Origin: Trypanosoma brucei gambiense DAL972
Taxonomy: Eukaryota > Euglenozoa > Kinetoplastea > Trypanosomatida > Trypanosomatidae
NCBI RefSeq assembly: GCF_000210295.1
Contig: NC_026744.1
Span: forward strand, 2,604,001-2,668,000
Direction: 5' to 3'
Length of the DNA: 64,000 nt
Below the pieces are notes generated by a model, which did no database searches, was not told where the DNA came from, and was given only the letters and a program-made list of their open reading frames with translations. The position numbers were made by a program, and so were the translations under genes. Of the stretch, positions 49,400 to 60,340 are shown piece after piece. Each line of letters starts with the position of its first letter. Within the stretch, counting starts at the first letter, position 1.

Positions 49400-50500
49400 A
49401 TGTCTACCGGTGAGAGCGCGGAGCTTCATGAACCAACCATGGGCCCTATTAAGTACGTTTTCATTCCCGTTGAGGAGACTAGAGAGCCAAAGGAGTTGCT
49501 GTTTGCGGGAGGGAGCGATGAAGAGTTCCGTGGGTCCATCACACAGTATTTTCGTCAAAAATTGCTTTCACAAGAGCAAAAGAATGAGATGACCAAACAT
49601 CTCGTACAGAAGGCAAGTGAGAGTGGGAATCGCGGAGATGATACCGCCCCGCCTCAAGTAAGTGCGCAGCAACAAAACGAACTCATCTCCGAGTACCTCG
49701 AGCAAACATCATTTGAGATTGTCCCGATAGTAATGCCGGCGAGGGACAACAAGTTCGTCGGGACGTCACTTTACATTGATGACAGTGGGAGGTTCAAAGA
49801 TCTGCCACTGAACTGTCGTGCCAGTAAAATCGCCCAGAGGGATATCCGAGGCGACGCATTTCTCCTATCCAACCATGACGACCCAGCTCTTGATGAGTGG
49901 GGCCGTGTTGACTGTTCACTTTCGACATACAACGAACTTCTCGCCAACCCACCTACCACAAAGTACGATGCCTCCGACAGGGCTCAGATGGCTTCTCTGA
50001 CCATGCAACGTGAAAGCGAAACAAAATGCATAAGTGAAGGAGATGTTTGCAAAGCTAAGGAAGCTAAAGAGGCAGGCAACAAATTTTTTACTGAAGGAGA
50101 TATAAAGGCGGCTGTTCAGGCCTACAGCGAATGTGCAGACCTCACTGAAGGCAGAAGAGATTTGCTCCCCAACGAATCTGAGGTAACTTCTCTCCGTGTG
50201 AGCGCCCTACTGAACCGAAGCCTTTGTCTATATCGCCTGGGGAAGAATGATGATGCTGCCCACGATGCCCGAGCAGTGCTACAAATCAATGCAAAGAATT
50301 TAAAAGCCCATCACCATCTAACGAAAGCCCTTTGTGGGAGCCGTGACTACGATGAAGCAGCGAAATCACTCGAAGCCTATGAAAAGCTGGGCGGACAACC
50401 ACAAGATATAGCACAAATCCGTCAGTCTATCGTTGAGGGAAAGAAAAGGTTAATGCAAGAGGAAAAGAATAAATATGCCAAGATGTTCGCCTCAACTTAA
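49400..50500 (+). CDS. TPR-repeat protein, co-chaperone-like
   Basis: A 366-residue protein. Three tetratricopeptide repeats are visible near the C-terminus, at about 220-253 (AKEAGNKFFTEGDIKAAVQAY), 264-297 (ALLNRSLCLYRLGKNDDAAHDA) and 299-332 (KAHHHLTKALCGSRDYDEAAKSL). They are followed by a basic helix ending in KNKYAKMFA, a layout common in Hsp90/Hsp70 TPR co-chaperones. The N-terminal 200 residues have no domain I recognise. The open frame begins one codon earlier at a GTG; the ATG is used. Confidence 0.8.
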   Translation: MSTGESAELHEPTMGPIKYVFIPVEETREPKELLFAGGSDEEFRGSITQYFRQKLLSQEQKNEMTKHLVQKASESGNRGDDTAPPQVSAQQQNELISEYLEQTSFEIVPIVMPARDNKFVGTSLYIDDSGRFKDLPLNCRASKIAQRDIRGDAFLLSNHDDPALDEWGRVDCSLSTYNELLANPPTTKYDASDRAQMASLTMQRESETKCISEGDVCKAKEAKEAGNKFFTEGDIKAAVQAYSECADLTEGRRDLLPNESEVTSLRVSALLNRSLCLYRLGKNDDAAHDARAVLQINAKNLKAHHHLTKALCGSRDYDEAAKSLEAYEKLGGQPQDIAQIRQSIVEGKKRLMQEEKNKYAKMFAST

Positions 50501-50627
50501 TCACAAAAAAAAATAACGTATTATGATACTATAAATTTAACAAAAAAAATACTACAAAAACTGGAAAAAACTGAACCACAAACATTCTTTATTATGCACC
50601 TTTAACACAAAAAACCGTGTCCGCTAA

Positions 50628-51817
<1,190 letters not shown>

Positions 51818-53032
51818 TGATTTTTTCTTTGCTGTTTTTTTTATATTTTTATATTTTTAGATATATGTGTGTTTTTTTGACTTTTCATGTATAATATATA
51901 TATATATATATGTATAGTATATGTTTTTTTTCTTTTTTTTTCTTGTTACACTTCTCTCATTTTCCTTTTTTTTTTTGTAGGAAGTTAGTGGTTTAGGTAA
52001 TCGCTGATGGGAATTGATAATGTTCTTGTGTTTATGGTGTTGATGCATTTATGTTGTGAAATACTGTATGAAAGTATTTAGTGTGATTTCTGCCTATGTT
52101 CGGTGTTTAAGCTGTCCTTTTATTGTTGTAATGCGTAGTCCTTTTTGCTTCATGTGCCGTTGTGTACGTAGGCGTATTTACCATTCCTTTTATGTGTCGA
52201 TTCGGATGTTTGATATATATATATATATATTTGATGGACATGATGCCGATCTCTTATTGTTTTGTGATTGGGTATTATAAATTGTGGAGAAATTCTTTGT
52301 GGGTGAGCTAAGCTCACCGTCGGTAGTTGCATTGTCTTGTCGCTGTTGTGGTTAGTGTTTTTGTTTAGTGTTGGTTGCCGCATTTTGAGTTATTGCTCTT
52401 TTTGTTTTGTTTTGGAACATTATTCTGAATTGGGTGACACATGTTAGTGGTGTTTATGCTTGTGTGCGGAGAACCCCTTGTAAAAGAAGAACGAAATTGA
52501 ACTTTTGTGCTATCTCCAACCCTTTCCATATAACTGTAAGAGGTGGGGTGGTGCGCATCAATCTTTATTTGCTTTGGGTGGCTCCATTTTTGCTGTAATG
52601 CACCGAAGCTTCCAATACCTTTGGTACTGGTGCTCTGTGGTTGGGCGTGTTTTTGTGTTGCCTGATTTTTTTTTCTTTTATTAACGGAGTATCGGTGCTG
52701 TAGACGGTTGCGGTAATGATGTTTAAACTTGTTTTTTCGTTTGTTTACGGGTTATGTAACACATTGCTTTACTTCCGGCGTTGGTGGGACCGCTGTTGAC
52801 ACGTGTGCTCTGGTTTCAGTGTGTTTTATCTGTGTCCAACGGTAGCATTGACATCTTACGCCTTTGTTGTCCTCGTTGCCTTGTCACACTTACTTATGGG
52901 TATGTGCACTTACCATTTGGAGAGTTTTAGGTGTCGTTTTCTGGCTTTTGCGGGGAGCGCTGTTGCTAGGACGAGTGACGGTTACCTGTTCCCCATTATC
53001 ACGTTGGGCGCGTGTGTCAGTCCGTTGAAGTG
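51818..53032. other. T-rich 1.2-kb spacer, no gene seen
   Basis: The 3' region of polyubiquitin. It is strongly T-rich, with (AT)9 at 51894-51911 and again at 52213-52230. No coding region is supported. Confidence 0.55.
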
Positions 53033-53803
53033 ATGACCGTCGCGCGCGACCATGACATCGATGACCATGACACCTCTTTTACGTCATTCGGCGGTGAGCG
53101 CCCTCCGTTTGAGCGCATTCCGGTGCCGTCAATGGCGTCAAAGGAGTACACGGAAAATCTCCCTGCTTTTGACAGCGACAGGCCGATGCCCCCTCCACGT
53201 AGTGTCTTTGAACGTTTTTCGCGTGTGATGCAGCTGCAATTTGGACAGGACCCCGACATGCCGCTTTTAGGGAGTCGTGCGGAGCGAAAATACAGGAGCT
53301 GGTTGGACTATGTGACAAGCCCCCCGTCACCACTGCTTCCTCGTAACTACGTAGACGCATATACTCGCCCAAATCCTTGTCCTGAGGAATACTGGTGGGC
53401 CTCATGGAGGTGGCCGCGGATTAAATACGTGAACGCCAAGGTTCCACCTCCCGTAGACGGGAAATACAACGACTACTATCATTACCTGGCCTACAAGAAC
53501 TGGATGGAACGTGAGCGCGATGTGTACGTGGCGCACGCGAACTTGGTTAACGAAATGGCTATGCGGTGTCTAGTGAAGGAAGGACAGTACAACGCCGCCA
53601 AGAATTGTCGCCATCTTTATCATAAGGGATTTGCCATGTCTCGGATGGAGGAGCTTAATCAGACTCTGCTGTACATGGCGCTCACGGGGAACGCGGCTAT
53701 CCGTGAGACACCATATCCAGAGAACTTTGTGGAAGAAAAGCGGAAGATCTATGACGATTGGCTGTTCCGTACACGCATGAAGAAACCTGGGGATGTCGCA
53801 TAG
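53033..53803 (+). CDS. unknown protein rich in Tyr, Trp, Arg and Pro, likely organellar
   Basis: A 256-residue protein. I see no known domain. The middle is rich in aromatic and proline residues (YVDAYTRPNPCPEEYWWASW, RWPRIKYVNAKVPPPVDGKY), followed by long helices (about 155-230: NLVNEMAMRCLVKEGQYNAA). Such composition is common in trypanosome mitochondrial ribosome and respiratory-complex subunits, although the N-terminus MTVARDHDIDDHD is acidic and not a typical presequence. The frame extends seven codons upstream only to a GTG, so the ATG is preferred. Confidence 0.65.
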   Translation: MTVARDHDIDDHDTSFTSFGGERPPFERIPVPSMASKEYTENLPAFDSDRPMPPPRSVFERFSRVMQLQFGQDPDMPLLGSRAERKYRSWLDYVTSPPSPLLPRNYVDAYTRPNPCPEEYWWASWRWPRIKYVNAKVPPPVDGKYNDYYHYLAYKNWMERERDVYVAHANLVNEMAMRCLVKEGQYNAAKNCRHLYHKGFAMSRMEELNQTLLYMALTGNAAIRETPYPENFVEEKRKIYDDWLFRTRMKKPGDVA

Positions 53804-54435
53804 TAGTAGTTAGGAGTGCGACAGTGTTTGCCGAAAGGTGGATGCTAACGGCGGAAATAGCGTATGAAATTGGACGTTTATTCGCTTATTCTTCACCCCA
53901 CCAAGCTTTTGTCCTCACCTGTCGAATGTGAACGTATTCATAAAGATGAAATGTCGCCCATATGGATACACATGAGCGTAAACATGCATTCATATGTACG
54001 TGAGCATGTGTTCCCGCGTAGGATATTACTTCTTGTTCATTGTTTCGAGACCAATGTATTAGGGTTGTTGGTAGGAATGTCGCCTAAGGGTATGGTGGTT
54101 GCCCGTGGTGGGGCGTTACCACTTCAGTGGTGACGTAGTCTAATGCAACGCAGTCAAGATAGGTTCTGAATTCGTGTTTGGCTTCTGAGCTTGCTTGTCA
54201 GATGCGAACTGTACCTTGTCTGGGGTTCTGGGCATGTGCTGTGCTGTGCTGGGATGGGAATGAAAATATTCCATTCCTAACTTTGTTCATTTTCGTTGTT
54301 GTTTTCCCTTATTTGTGTTTAGTAAGCCCCCGTGGTCGAGTGTCCCCCCCCCCCACTCCCTGGGGAAAATTGGTATCATATCAGAGTGGTGTCGCAGTGT
54401 GAACACGGAGAGTGGATAACCAGAGGCGCATCACC
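53804..54435. other. intergenic, no gene seen
   Basis: An 89-codon ATG frame (53864-54133) lies here but has irregular composition and no homology; it is more likely 3' UTR. A C10 tract at 54345-54354 follows a T-rich stretch. Confidence 0.5.
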
Positions 54436-54996
54436 ATGACGGAGGGTGTTGGGCAGGACGGGAACGTAGCTAAAATGATGGACAATATTCGCATCCAGAA
54501 ACTCATCCGAGCTGTAGATGAGCTCGTCGCGTGGAGCTTTGTTATGGACGAAAAGGATGTGATCCTTTCAGAGTTGGAGAAGTGTGTGGATGAAGCCGAG
54601 AAGGAATTGTTGCGGGCGAGTGACGCCGTTGAGGATCAACAACGGCGCTGTGCTCTCGTTCAAGTCAATCGAAGCACGAAGCAGGAAAGAAAAATTCCAC
54701 AGTCGGCGAGGGGCAGCGATCACAAACTCGAAGAACTGTGGAAGTCAAAAGGTGAGGCGTTCAAGCGACAGTATGAGTTACACCTGACTACTTATAAACG
54801 ACTCTTTGATGAGCTGTTGGAGGAGGAACTCCAGCGACTCAACGACACCACCACTTCTGCGGGTGACCTCAGACGGCCTCCAGAAGATGTGTGTGGGTCC
54901 AGCAGCATGACTGAAATCAGCATCTCTGCGTCCCCTGCTGCGGGAGGTAACTGTAGTGACGGTGCCGATAGTGATGCTGCGGGTGCCATAGCCTAG
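54436..54996 (+). CDS. coiled-coil protein, unknown function
   Basis: A 186-residue protein starting MTEGVGQDGNV. The middle (about 15-135) is helical and heptad-like (LIRAVDELVAWSFVMDEKDV, ILSELEKCVDEAEKELLRAS, FKRQYELHLTTYKRLFDELL). The tail is Ser/Gly/Ala-rich and disordered. The open frame has eight more codons upstream starting at GTG, which is not used here. No family was recognised. Confidence 0.6.
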   Translation: MTEGVGQDGNVAKMMDNIRIQKLIRAVDELVAWSFVMDEKDVILSELEKCVDEAEKELLRASDAVEDQQRRCALVQVNRSTKQERKIPQSARGSDHKLEELWKSKGEAFKRQYELHLTTYKRLFDELLEEELQRLNDTTTSAGDLRRPPEDVCGSSSMTEISISASPAAGGNCSDGADSDAAGAIA

Positions 54997-55277
54997 CTTT
55001 CTGTGCTTTGCTCACAAGGGTGCTGAGTTGGCACTTGACGAGCAGTATAGTAGTTTCACAGTTGCCCTTTATACCCCCCTTTTAACTTCGTTTGTGCCTA
55101 TGTCCTTAACACAGACACATTAAGCAGTTGTCATGCTCCGACTTTCAATACGCTTTTAAACTTGTCTTCTTCATATTCCACGTTTTCTCACCTTACGTTG
55201 AGGCAAGGACGTTCAAGGGAGGTAAAACCTCCGGAACAAGTGAGGGAGAGTACGTTATTACTGCCCATAAAGAGGAC

Positions 55278-57596
55278 ATGGACCCCCTTTTACTTTCCAG
55301 GGAAGAGTTGGAGGAGGCACAACGCGCAATAAAGCGGAGAAGGGATACGATTCGGACTGCCACAACGGAACGTATCCAGACTGAGCTTCAGCCTACCGGA
55401 AGCGGTAGTTTAGCAAAAAGAACCGTCCCAAACTCTATTCCAGATAAGGAAAAGGCGGAGAGCAACTCGGGTGTTGTGAAAAAATTGAAGGAAGAGCTAC
55501 GTCGGCGTACGGAAGAGTTAGAAAACTCAGTAAATGAGCAGCGACGGGCAAGGGAGGAGTACAAGCGTCTGAAGTCCGTCTTTGAGTCATTTGTTGTTGA
55601 GGTTTGCGAGCGTGAAGAGGCGTACAAAATTGTTTTTTCCAAGGCTTATGAAGAAGTTGAAAAGCACAAGAAGCATTGTGAAGGTTTGCAACGCCAGCTT
55701 GAGGAGCGGTCATCTACTACCACAGTAGCTGCTACCGTGCAAGTGCCTGTAGCCGACACCACCACTCCACCCGTTGCCGTTGGTTCAAGGACTTTGCACG
55801 AGATCATTGATCAATTCCGCACCATGATCGATGAACTCGAATGCCGGGTGGGGTGCCATGGAAGTGATGACAACCAAAGCCGTGTGGCTGCCACAGACAT
55901 TAGCAATCCCGACAAACATAGGCGTAGTGCTGCCACGGGTACACGTAACCGAGCCGAGCAAAAGCAAAAGCAGCAGGTCAGTGAGGGTAAACACCAGCTA
56001 CAACCACATGGCCAAAATGATCAGCCGAAGGAGGAAGTGGTTGGGGTCGTTTCCGGCTCGGTGGTTCCCGCCCGAGGCGCAGCGGTGTTGAGCAGACCGC
56101 AAGCCCCGGTGGCGCGAAGTGCCGTTTCTGCCCCCAAGAAACGAAGAGCGGCGAAAAGTGAATCAGCGGCTGCTGTTAAGCGTGCCGCTGCGGAGAAGTG
56201 TAATCAGGCAAGTACCTCCTCACTTTTCACAAGCTTTTCAACTTTGTCGGAGCGACCGAAGAAGTCAGAGGTGAATTTTGGCAGTGAGCCCATTGAGGAT
56301 TACTTGGCTCTACTAAAGAAAACAGACTTGAGCAAAGTTGATGTTCTTCGTCGGGAATTGATGAACTTTTGCAACTCGGATGTTAATGTTGTTGCGACTT
56401 ATGTGGTGGAACACTTTCTAAGAAAGGCTCTGTTAACCCCCCCTATGACCGCGCTGTGGAATGAAACTGTTGAAGCCATGCACATTGATGTCGACGTTTT
56501 TCCCGCATTTGTTCGGCTCGTTGTTCGGAAGCTCGTCCACCTTCTAGGGCCAGACACCGCGGTGTCGGCGGGAAATACTTTGGATCACAGCCCACAGCTC
56601 CAACGCTTGTCGCTTGTGCTGCGTCTAGCTTGTGTCGTCCGGCTGCGTGAGACCGAGAGCGGTGGAGATGCACTCTTTTTTGCCTTTTACGAGTCCACGA
56701 TAAGCGCCTTACGGAGCTGGCGTCTCTCAAGCACCGCGGAGGGTCAGCGAGACGTGCTGAAATTATGGATGATTGCGGTGCGGCACCTCTATGGATTTGT
56801 AGAGGACTTCCACATGTTGACGCGGTACTACGCTAATACCGATGGTGTGATGGAGGCGTTGACTCTTCCGAAGTTACTTACCTGCTACGCAGTGCGGGCT
56901 GTTATGGGTAACTGCTACTTCATTCCGTCTGCGCAGCCGTCACTGGTGGAGGTAGAAGCCGATGTGCAGCTTTGGACTACCTTTTGTGACGCTATGGATT
57001 GGAGCGGGAGTGAGCTGCCCATTGACGGTATCGGCGTTGCTGCCGTTAACATTCTTTCGCATAGCACTGACGAACGCAGTCGCGGTGAGGCGCTCCTCTC
57101 CTTGCGCCTGCTAGTTCTCCAGAAGGGCTTTGGGTTCTTGCAATCTCTAACAGAGCGGTTGCGTGTTGCTAGTGGTGATGTGGACGTCGACGAGGCTTTC
57201 GCAGAACTGTTTAGCCTCGCTGTTGTTGATCTACAGTTAGAAGACCCTCTGGACGATCAATGGGATCGAGCAATGTCGTTTTTCATGGATTACCTGTACA
57301 ACTGCTCTGTTGAGCAAGTGAACTCCGTGGAAGAGTTGCTCACTGGCTGCAAGGAAGCCCACCTGCTTGTGCTACGCGCCGTGTTCCAGTTGTGCAGTGG
57401 TACTGGAGCGCTGGCAGAGCAACGGGTTGAGCATGCAACCAGAGCTCTGCGGTGGCTGAAGGCGCTTCGAGTTGGTCTTGACCGCTCCGCGCGTGGAGTT
57501 GCTTCATCACCGTTGACTTCTGTGTCTAAAGGTCATCTACTTGACCGGACGTCGCTCGGGAAAGACCTAGTTTATCTCTGCCGACATGACTTGTAG
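55278..57596 (+). CDS. large protein with N-terminal coiled coil and helical C-terminal domain, unknown function
   Basis: A 772-residue protein. It begins MDPLLLSREELEEAQRAI. Residues to about 160 form a coiled coil rich in Glu, Arg and Lys. A low-complexity basic region follows (about 165-345), with KKRRAAK (near 287) that could be a nuclear signal. The C-terminal 400 residues are helical and globular (for example YVVEHFLRKALLTPP and YHIV-like helices), of no family I recognise. The frame continues 50 codons upstream from a TTG through a pyrimidine-rich stretch with possible acceptor AGs (55201-55216), so the internal ATG is chosen. Confidence 0.65.
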   Translation: MDPLLLSREELEEAQRAIKRRRDTIRTATTERIQTELQPTGSGSLAKRTVPNSIPDKEKAESNSGVVKKLKEELRRRTEELENSVNEQRRAREEYKRLKSVFESFVVEVCEREEAYKIVFSKAYEEVEKHKKHCEGLQRQLEERSSTTTVAATVQVPVADTTTPPVAVGSRTLHEIIDQFRTMIDELECRVGCHGSDDNQSRVAATDISNPDKHRRSAATGTRNRAEQKQKQQVSEGKHQLQPHGQNDQPKEEVVGVVSGSVVPARGAAVLSRPQAPVARSAVSAPKKRRAAKSESAAAVKRAAAEKCNQASTSSLFTSFSTLSERPKKSEVNFGSEPIEDYLALLKKTDLSKVDVLRRELMNFCNSDVNVVATYVVEHFLRKALLTPPMTALWNETVEAMHIDVDVFPAFVRLVVRKLVHLLGPDTAVSAGNTLDHSPQLQRLSLVLRLACVVRLRETESGGDALFFAFYESTISALRSWRLSSTAEGQRDVLKLWMIAVRHLYGFVEDFHMLTRYYANTDGVMEALTLPKLLTCYAVRAVMGNCYFIPSAQPSLVEVEADVQLWTTFCDAMDWSGSELPIDGIGVAAVNILSHSTDERSRGEALLSLRLLVLQKGFGFLQSLTERLRVASGDVDVDEAFAELFSLAVVDLQLEDPLDDQWDRAMSFFMDYLYNCSVEQVNSVEELLTGCKEAHLLVLRAVFQLCSGTGALAEQRVEHATRALRWLKALRVGLDRSARGVASSPLTSVSKGHLLDRTSLGKDLVYLCRHDL

Positions 57597-57810
57597 TGTT
57601 TGCCTGTCTTTCAGTTCTGTAACAATAATGCACTATTCCCCCTGCACACACTACGATTTAACTCTGCATTTACAGCACTGCAAGCATTTCCTTGTGTGTT
57701 GTTTTGATTCTCTACCAGCGTGGAGCGTTCAGTTATACTTGTATCTGTGCACGATGTTTTTTTTTTTTTCGCCTTCGTTCATTGTGCTCGTTTAGGGACA
57801 CGATAAACAG

Positions 57811-58695
57811 ATGGTCTTACTGAGTGTTAAGGGTACGACATTTCCCGATGAGTTTGTCTACGAATGCACAGCTGCTACAGCCATTTACCCTGATCTAGCT
57901 AGGAACCTTTGCCACATTCAAAATAGCCGTCACCTAGTGAAGTTGATACTACTTTCTGCTCGTGAGTTGCTCGACGAGGCTAGGTGCAAGAAACGGGTGG
58001 AGGTAGTTGATGAGGGTCCTGGGGATGGTGGTGCCAATAGCTACTCTGCACTTTTAACGGAGTACGGCGCCATAATCGAGTCAACCAGTGCGCGGCTAAA
58101 GGACAGGGTCGTGCCCGTCAGTTTAGAGGAATTTGATCAATATGCCGACCGTTTGCGCGAGCTGACCGAACGGCTGTACCCCGAGGAGTGCTGTGTTCCA
58201 GAGGGTGGGCGGAGTGCCGCAGTGGATCGGCTCTATCAATTGCATGATGACCCCAACCTTGATGAGGACCGCCGCCTCGCTGTTTACCACTGCCGTGCCA
58301 TTCTGGACCCCCAGTGGAAGTCACATGAGCAGCAGAAGGAAGACAAGGCAGGTCTGTGGTTCTGTGGGAAGTTGATGGAGGACACTATCGCAAGATACTC
58401 TGGCAAAAATGAGAAGAGCCGGCTGACGGTTAAAGTGCATCCAAAGGACAGTGTTCCCCCAAGCACGGAGCCGAGGATAAGCTACGATGACCAGAGAGCG
58501 TTGTATGAACGGATGCGCACAAGGCGTGAAGAGTACAAGGGACTTGAGGAGTCGGAGTTGCGTGATCGTGTGGTGGCTCAGGCGAGGGGGAAGGTAGCAT
58601 TAACCGCTCCGGCCGCCGCCTCTCCCGCTATGTCAATGGATTTGTCGCGGCTTCGACCGATCTGTCCCAAGCGAGAGGAACATGAGGTGAATTGA
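57811..58695 (+). CDS. CFAP298: CFAP298 (C21orf59/FBB18/Kurly) homolog, cilia dynein assembly
   Basis: A 294-residue protein of the same size as CFAP298. The start MVLLSVKG matches the conserved MVLLHVK. The C-terminal part (AGLWFCGKLMEDTIARYSGK, NEKSRLTVKV, EPRISYDDQRALYERMRTRR and EEYKGLEE) follows the human protein closely, including the YxGKNEKxK motif. In animals and algae it is needed for outer and inner dynein arm assembly and motility. An acceptor AG at 57794-57795, after a T-run, leaves a 15-base leader. Confidence 0.9.
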   Translation: MVLLSVKGTTFPDEFVYECTAATAIYPDLARNLCHIQNSRHLVKLILLSARELLDEARCKKRVEVVDEGPGDGGANSYSALLTEYGAIIESTSARLKDRVVPVSLEEFDQYADRLRELTERLYPEECCVPEGGRSAAVDRLYQLHDDPNLDEDRRLAVYHCRAILDPQWKSHEQQKEDKAGLWFCGKLMEDTIARYSGKNEKSRLTVKVHPKDSVPPSTEPRISYDDQRALYERMRTRREEYKGLEESELRDRVVAQARGKVALTAPAAASPAMSMDLSRLRPICPKREEHEVN

Positions 58696-59124
58696 GGCAC
58701 CCGGAGGCGCTTCGGTTTGTATGTTTATGTGCGGCCGTCGTTGGCTGATAGCTGTGCCACATTCTCCGATGTGCTATGGCTCCTTGTTCATCATGTGCAT
58801 CCAGAGTTGAGGGGTGGTGTGTGTATGGGGAGTGTCCGAGATCACAGTTAGAATAACGCCCCACCGCCTCTTCTGCGCAGGGGTGGCTGTTCGCGTGCTT
58901 TCCCGGGTAGGTGATGTTCTCGAGGAAGGGGCCTCCAGGTAATTGGGTCCTTGGAGCGGCTTATTTGGCCTTTCTCTATTTTTAGTTCTACTTTCCCTCT
59001 TTTTTGTTTTTATTCGATGCGTCACGTGATCTTTATGGAAACAGCAGCAAGTGGAGGAGGGATATAGAGGAAAGGTCTAGGGCTCTGGGGTGCGCCTTCG
59101 AGTTTTTTCACGTACTTGCAGTTC
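58696..59124. other. intergenic, no gene seen
   Basis: The 3' flank of CFAP298 and 5' flank of the next gene, with T-rich stretches (58970-59014). No coding region is supported. Confidence 0.5.
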
Positions 59125-59688
59125 ATGAGCTCCCTTAAGTCGGTAGCAAGAGAGCTGCGCGAGTTCGCTGTTGGGCTCGCCGATTCGCGCGGGGTGCAGT
59201 CTGAAGAGCTCACCTCACGGCAGGACGCCCTTCTGCTTTTAGCTTTGAGTGCCTTGAAGGAATTGGAGACATCCGGTTCACCTGCGGATTTGGCACAAGC
59301 CGCCAAGAGTGCTAGGCGACTGCTGCGGGTGTTTCTTCCCCACCCCGTAGTTGAGAAAGGCCAGAGTTTGGAATATGAACAACAGGATTCGGAAAGGCCT
59401 AGTCGGAAACGGGAACGAGAGAGCAAGGACGACACGGGAAAGGCTGAAAAGGAGGAGTCTGATAACGTCAGCGTGGATCTCGGCCAGTACGCAAAGGCGC
59501 ATGTCTTCGATGACAATGCGAAGAAACGCGACAAATTTGCGCGACTCATGGGTGGACGGAGGAATGAAGGGTCCCATCACAACACATTTGCACCTGACAA
59601 AACCACTATAAAGCGGATCAACGGCGAACTGGAGGAGCAGTTTAACAACGCTCTTGTAAGATCTGGTAGGAAGGGTCTTGGCGCGTGA
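59125..59688 (+). CDS. SMAP-like (small acidic protein-like) domain protein
   Basis: A 187-residue protein. The C-terminal motif KRDKFARLMGG (about 135-145) with surrounding helices resembles the small acidic protein-like domain (SMAP/KNOP1 family, usually KFLRLMG). The middle contains basic runs RKRERE and an acidic/Lys mix, suggesting a nuclear or nucleolar location. The N-terminal 75 residues are helical. The open frame starts three codons earlier at TTG; the ATG is used. Function is unknown. Confidence 0.65.
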   Translation: MSSLKSVARELREFAVGLADSRGVQSEELTSRQDALLLLALSALKELETSGSPADLAQAAKSARRLLRVFLPHPVVEKGQSLEYEQQDSERPSRKRERESKDDTGKAEKEESDNVSVDLGQYAKAHVFDDNAKKRDKFARLMGGRRNEGSHHNTFAPDKTTIKRINGELEEQFNNALVRSGRKGLGA

Positions 59689-60340
59689 GTCGCAACTTAC
59701 ACATGTAAGAATGTTACTCTGCATTGTGAGATGCACTGGGAGTAACATTGCCTGGAAGGTGGTACTGATGCCCCCCCCCCCACACACACGCAATTTTCCC
59801 CCCTAGTCCTAGGTTTTTACTTGTCGGAACTTTTTGTGACGTCGAGCTGTTCGTAGGGACAGCTTTAACAACTCCGTGTAAGGGTACACAATTAACCCCC
59901 GTCCCTCAGGCGAAGGAAGGGGCCGACCGAAGGGCCTTTTGAGCTGCACCTGGACATAAGATTATTGATTGTCTTTTCTAAGGTAGCTTTCCGTTTGTGC
60001 TAGTCTCCCTTGTAGTATCCAAAATTTTAAATTTCCGCTTCGCTTCCCTTTCCTCATTCTGTTGTTCAGCATGTTACCGCGAACCATGCAGTGTAATCAT
60101 ATGTCTTCATTTAACCCCCTCTCCTCGTTTTCTTGTTTTCCACTAGGAAGTTAACCTACGCAAAACTTTTGTTGACGGCGAACACGGATCTTGCGATCGC
60201 ACAAACGAGCAGACACGGATTCGCACTGCACTTGGGTATTAGCATTGATAACGGAACAACTGTCAGTGTGGGGACAGTTAGAAAAAATTAATTAAGGAAG
60301 CGAAAAAGAAAGAAGAGACGAGGTGACTGAATTCTGAACG
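59689..60340. other. intergenic, no gene seen
   Basis: Contains a C10 tract with CA repeats (59769-59788) and, to the right, the leader of the OGDH gene. A strong acceptor (TTTTCTTGTTTTCCACTAG, AG at 60145-60146) gives a 5' UTR of about 194 bases. Confidence 0.6.

Noticed and set aside
53864..54133. 89-codon plus frame with ATG
   Set aside because: Irregular composition with many Met and His, no homology, and a position expected for a 3' UTR.
55128..55277. 50-residue extension with a signal-peptide-like start on the 772-residue protein
   Set aside because: It opens with TTG and the hydrophobic run is again translated from a pyrimidine tract.
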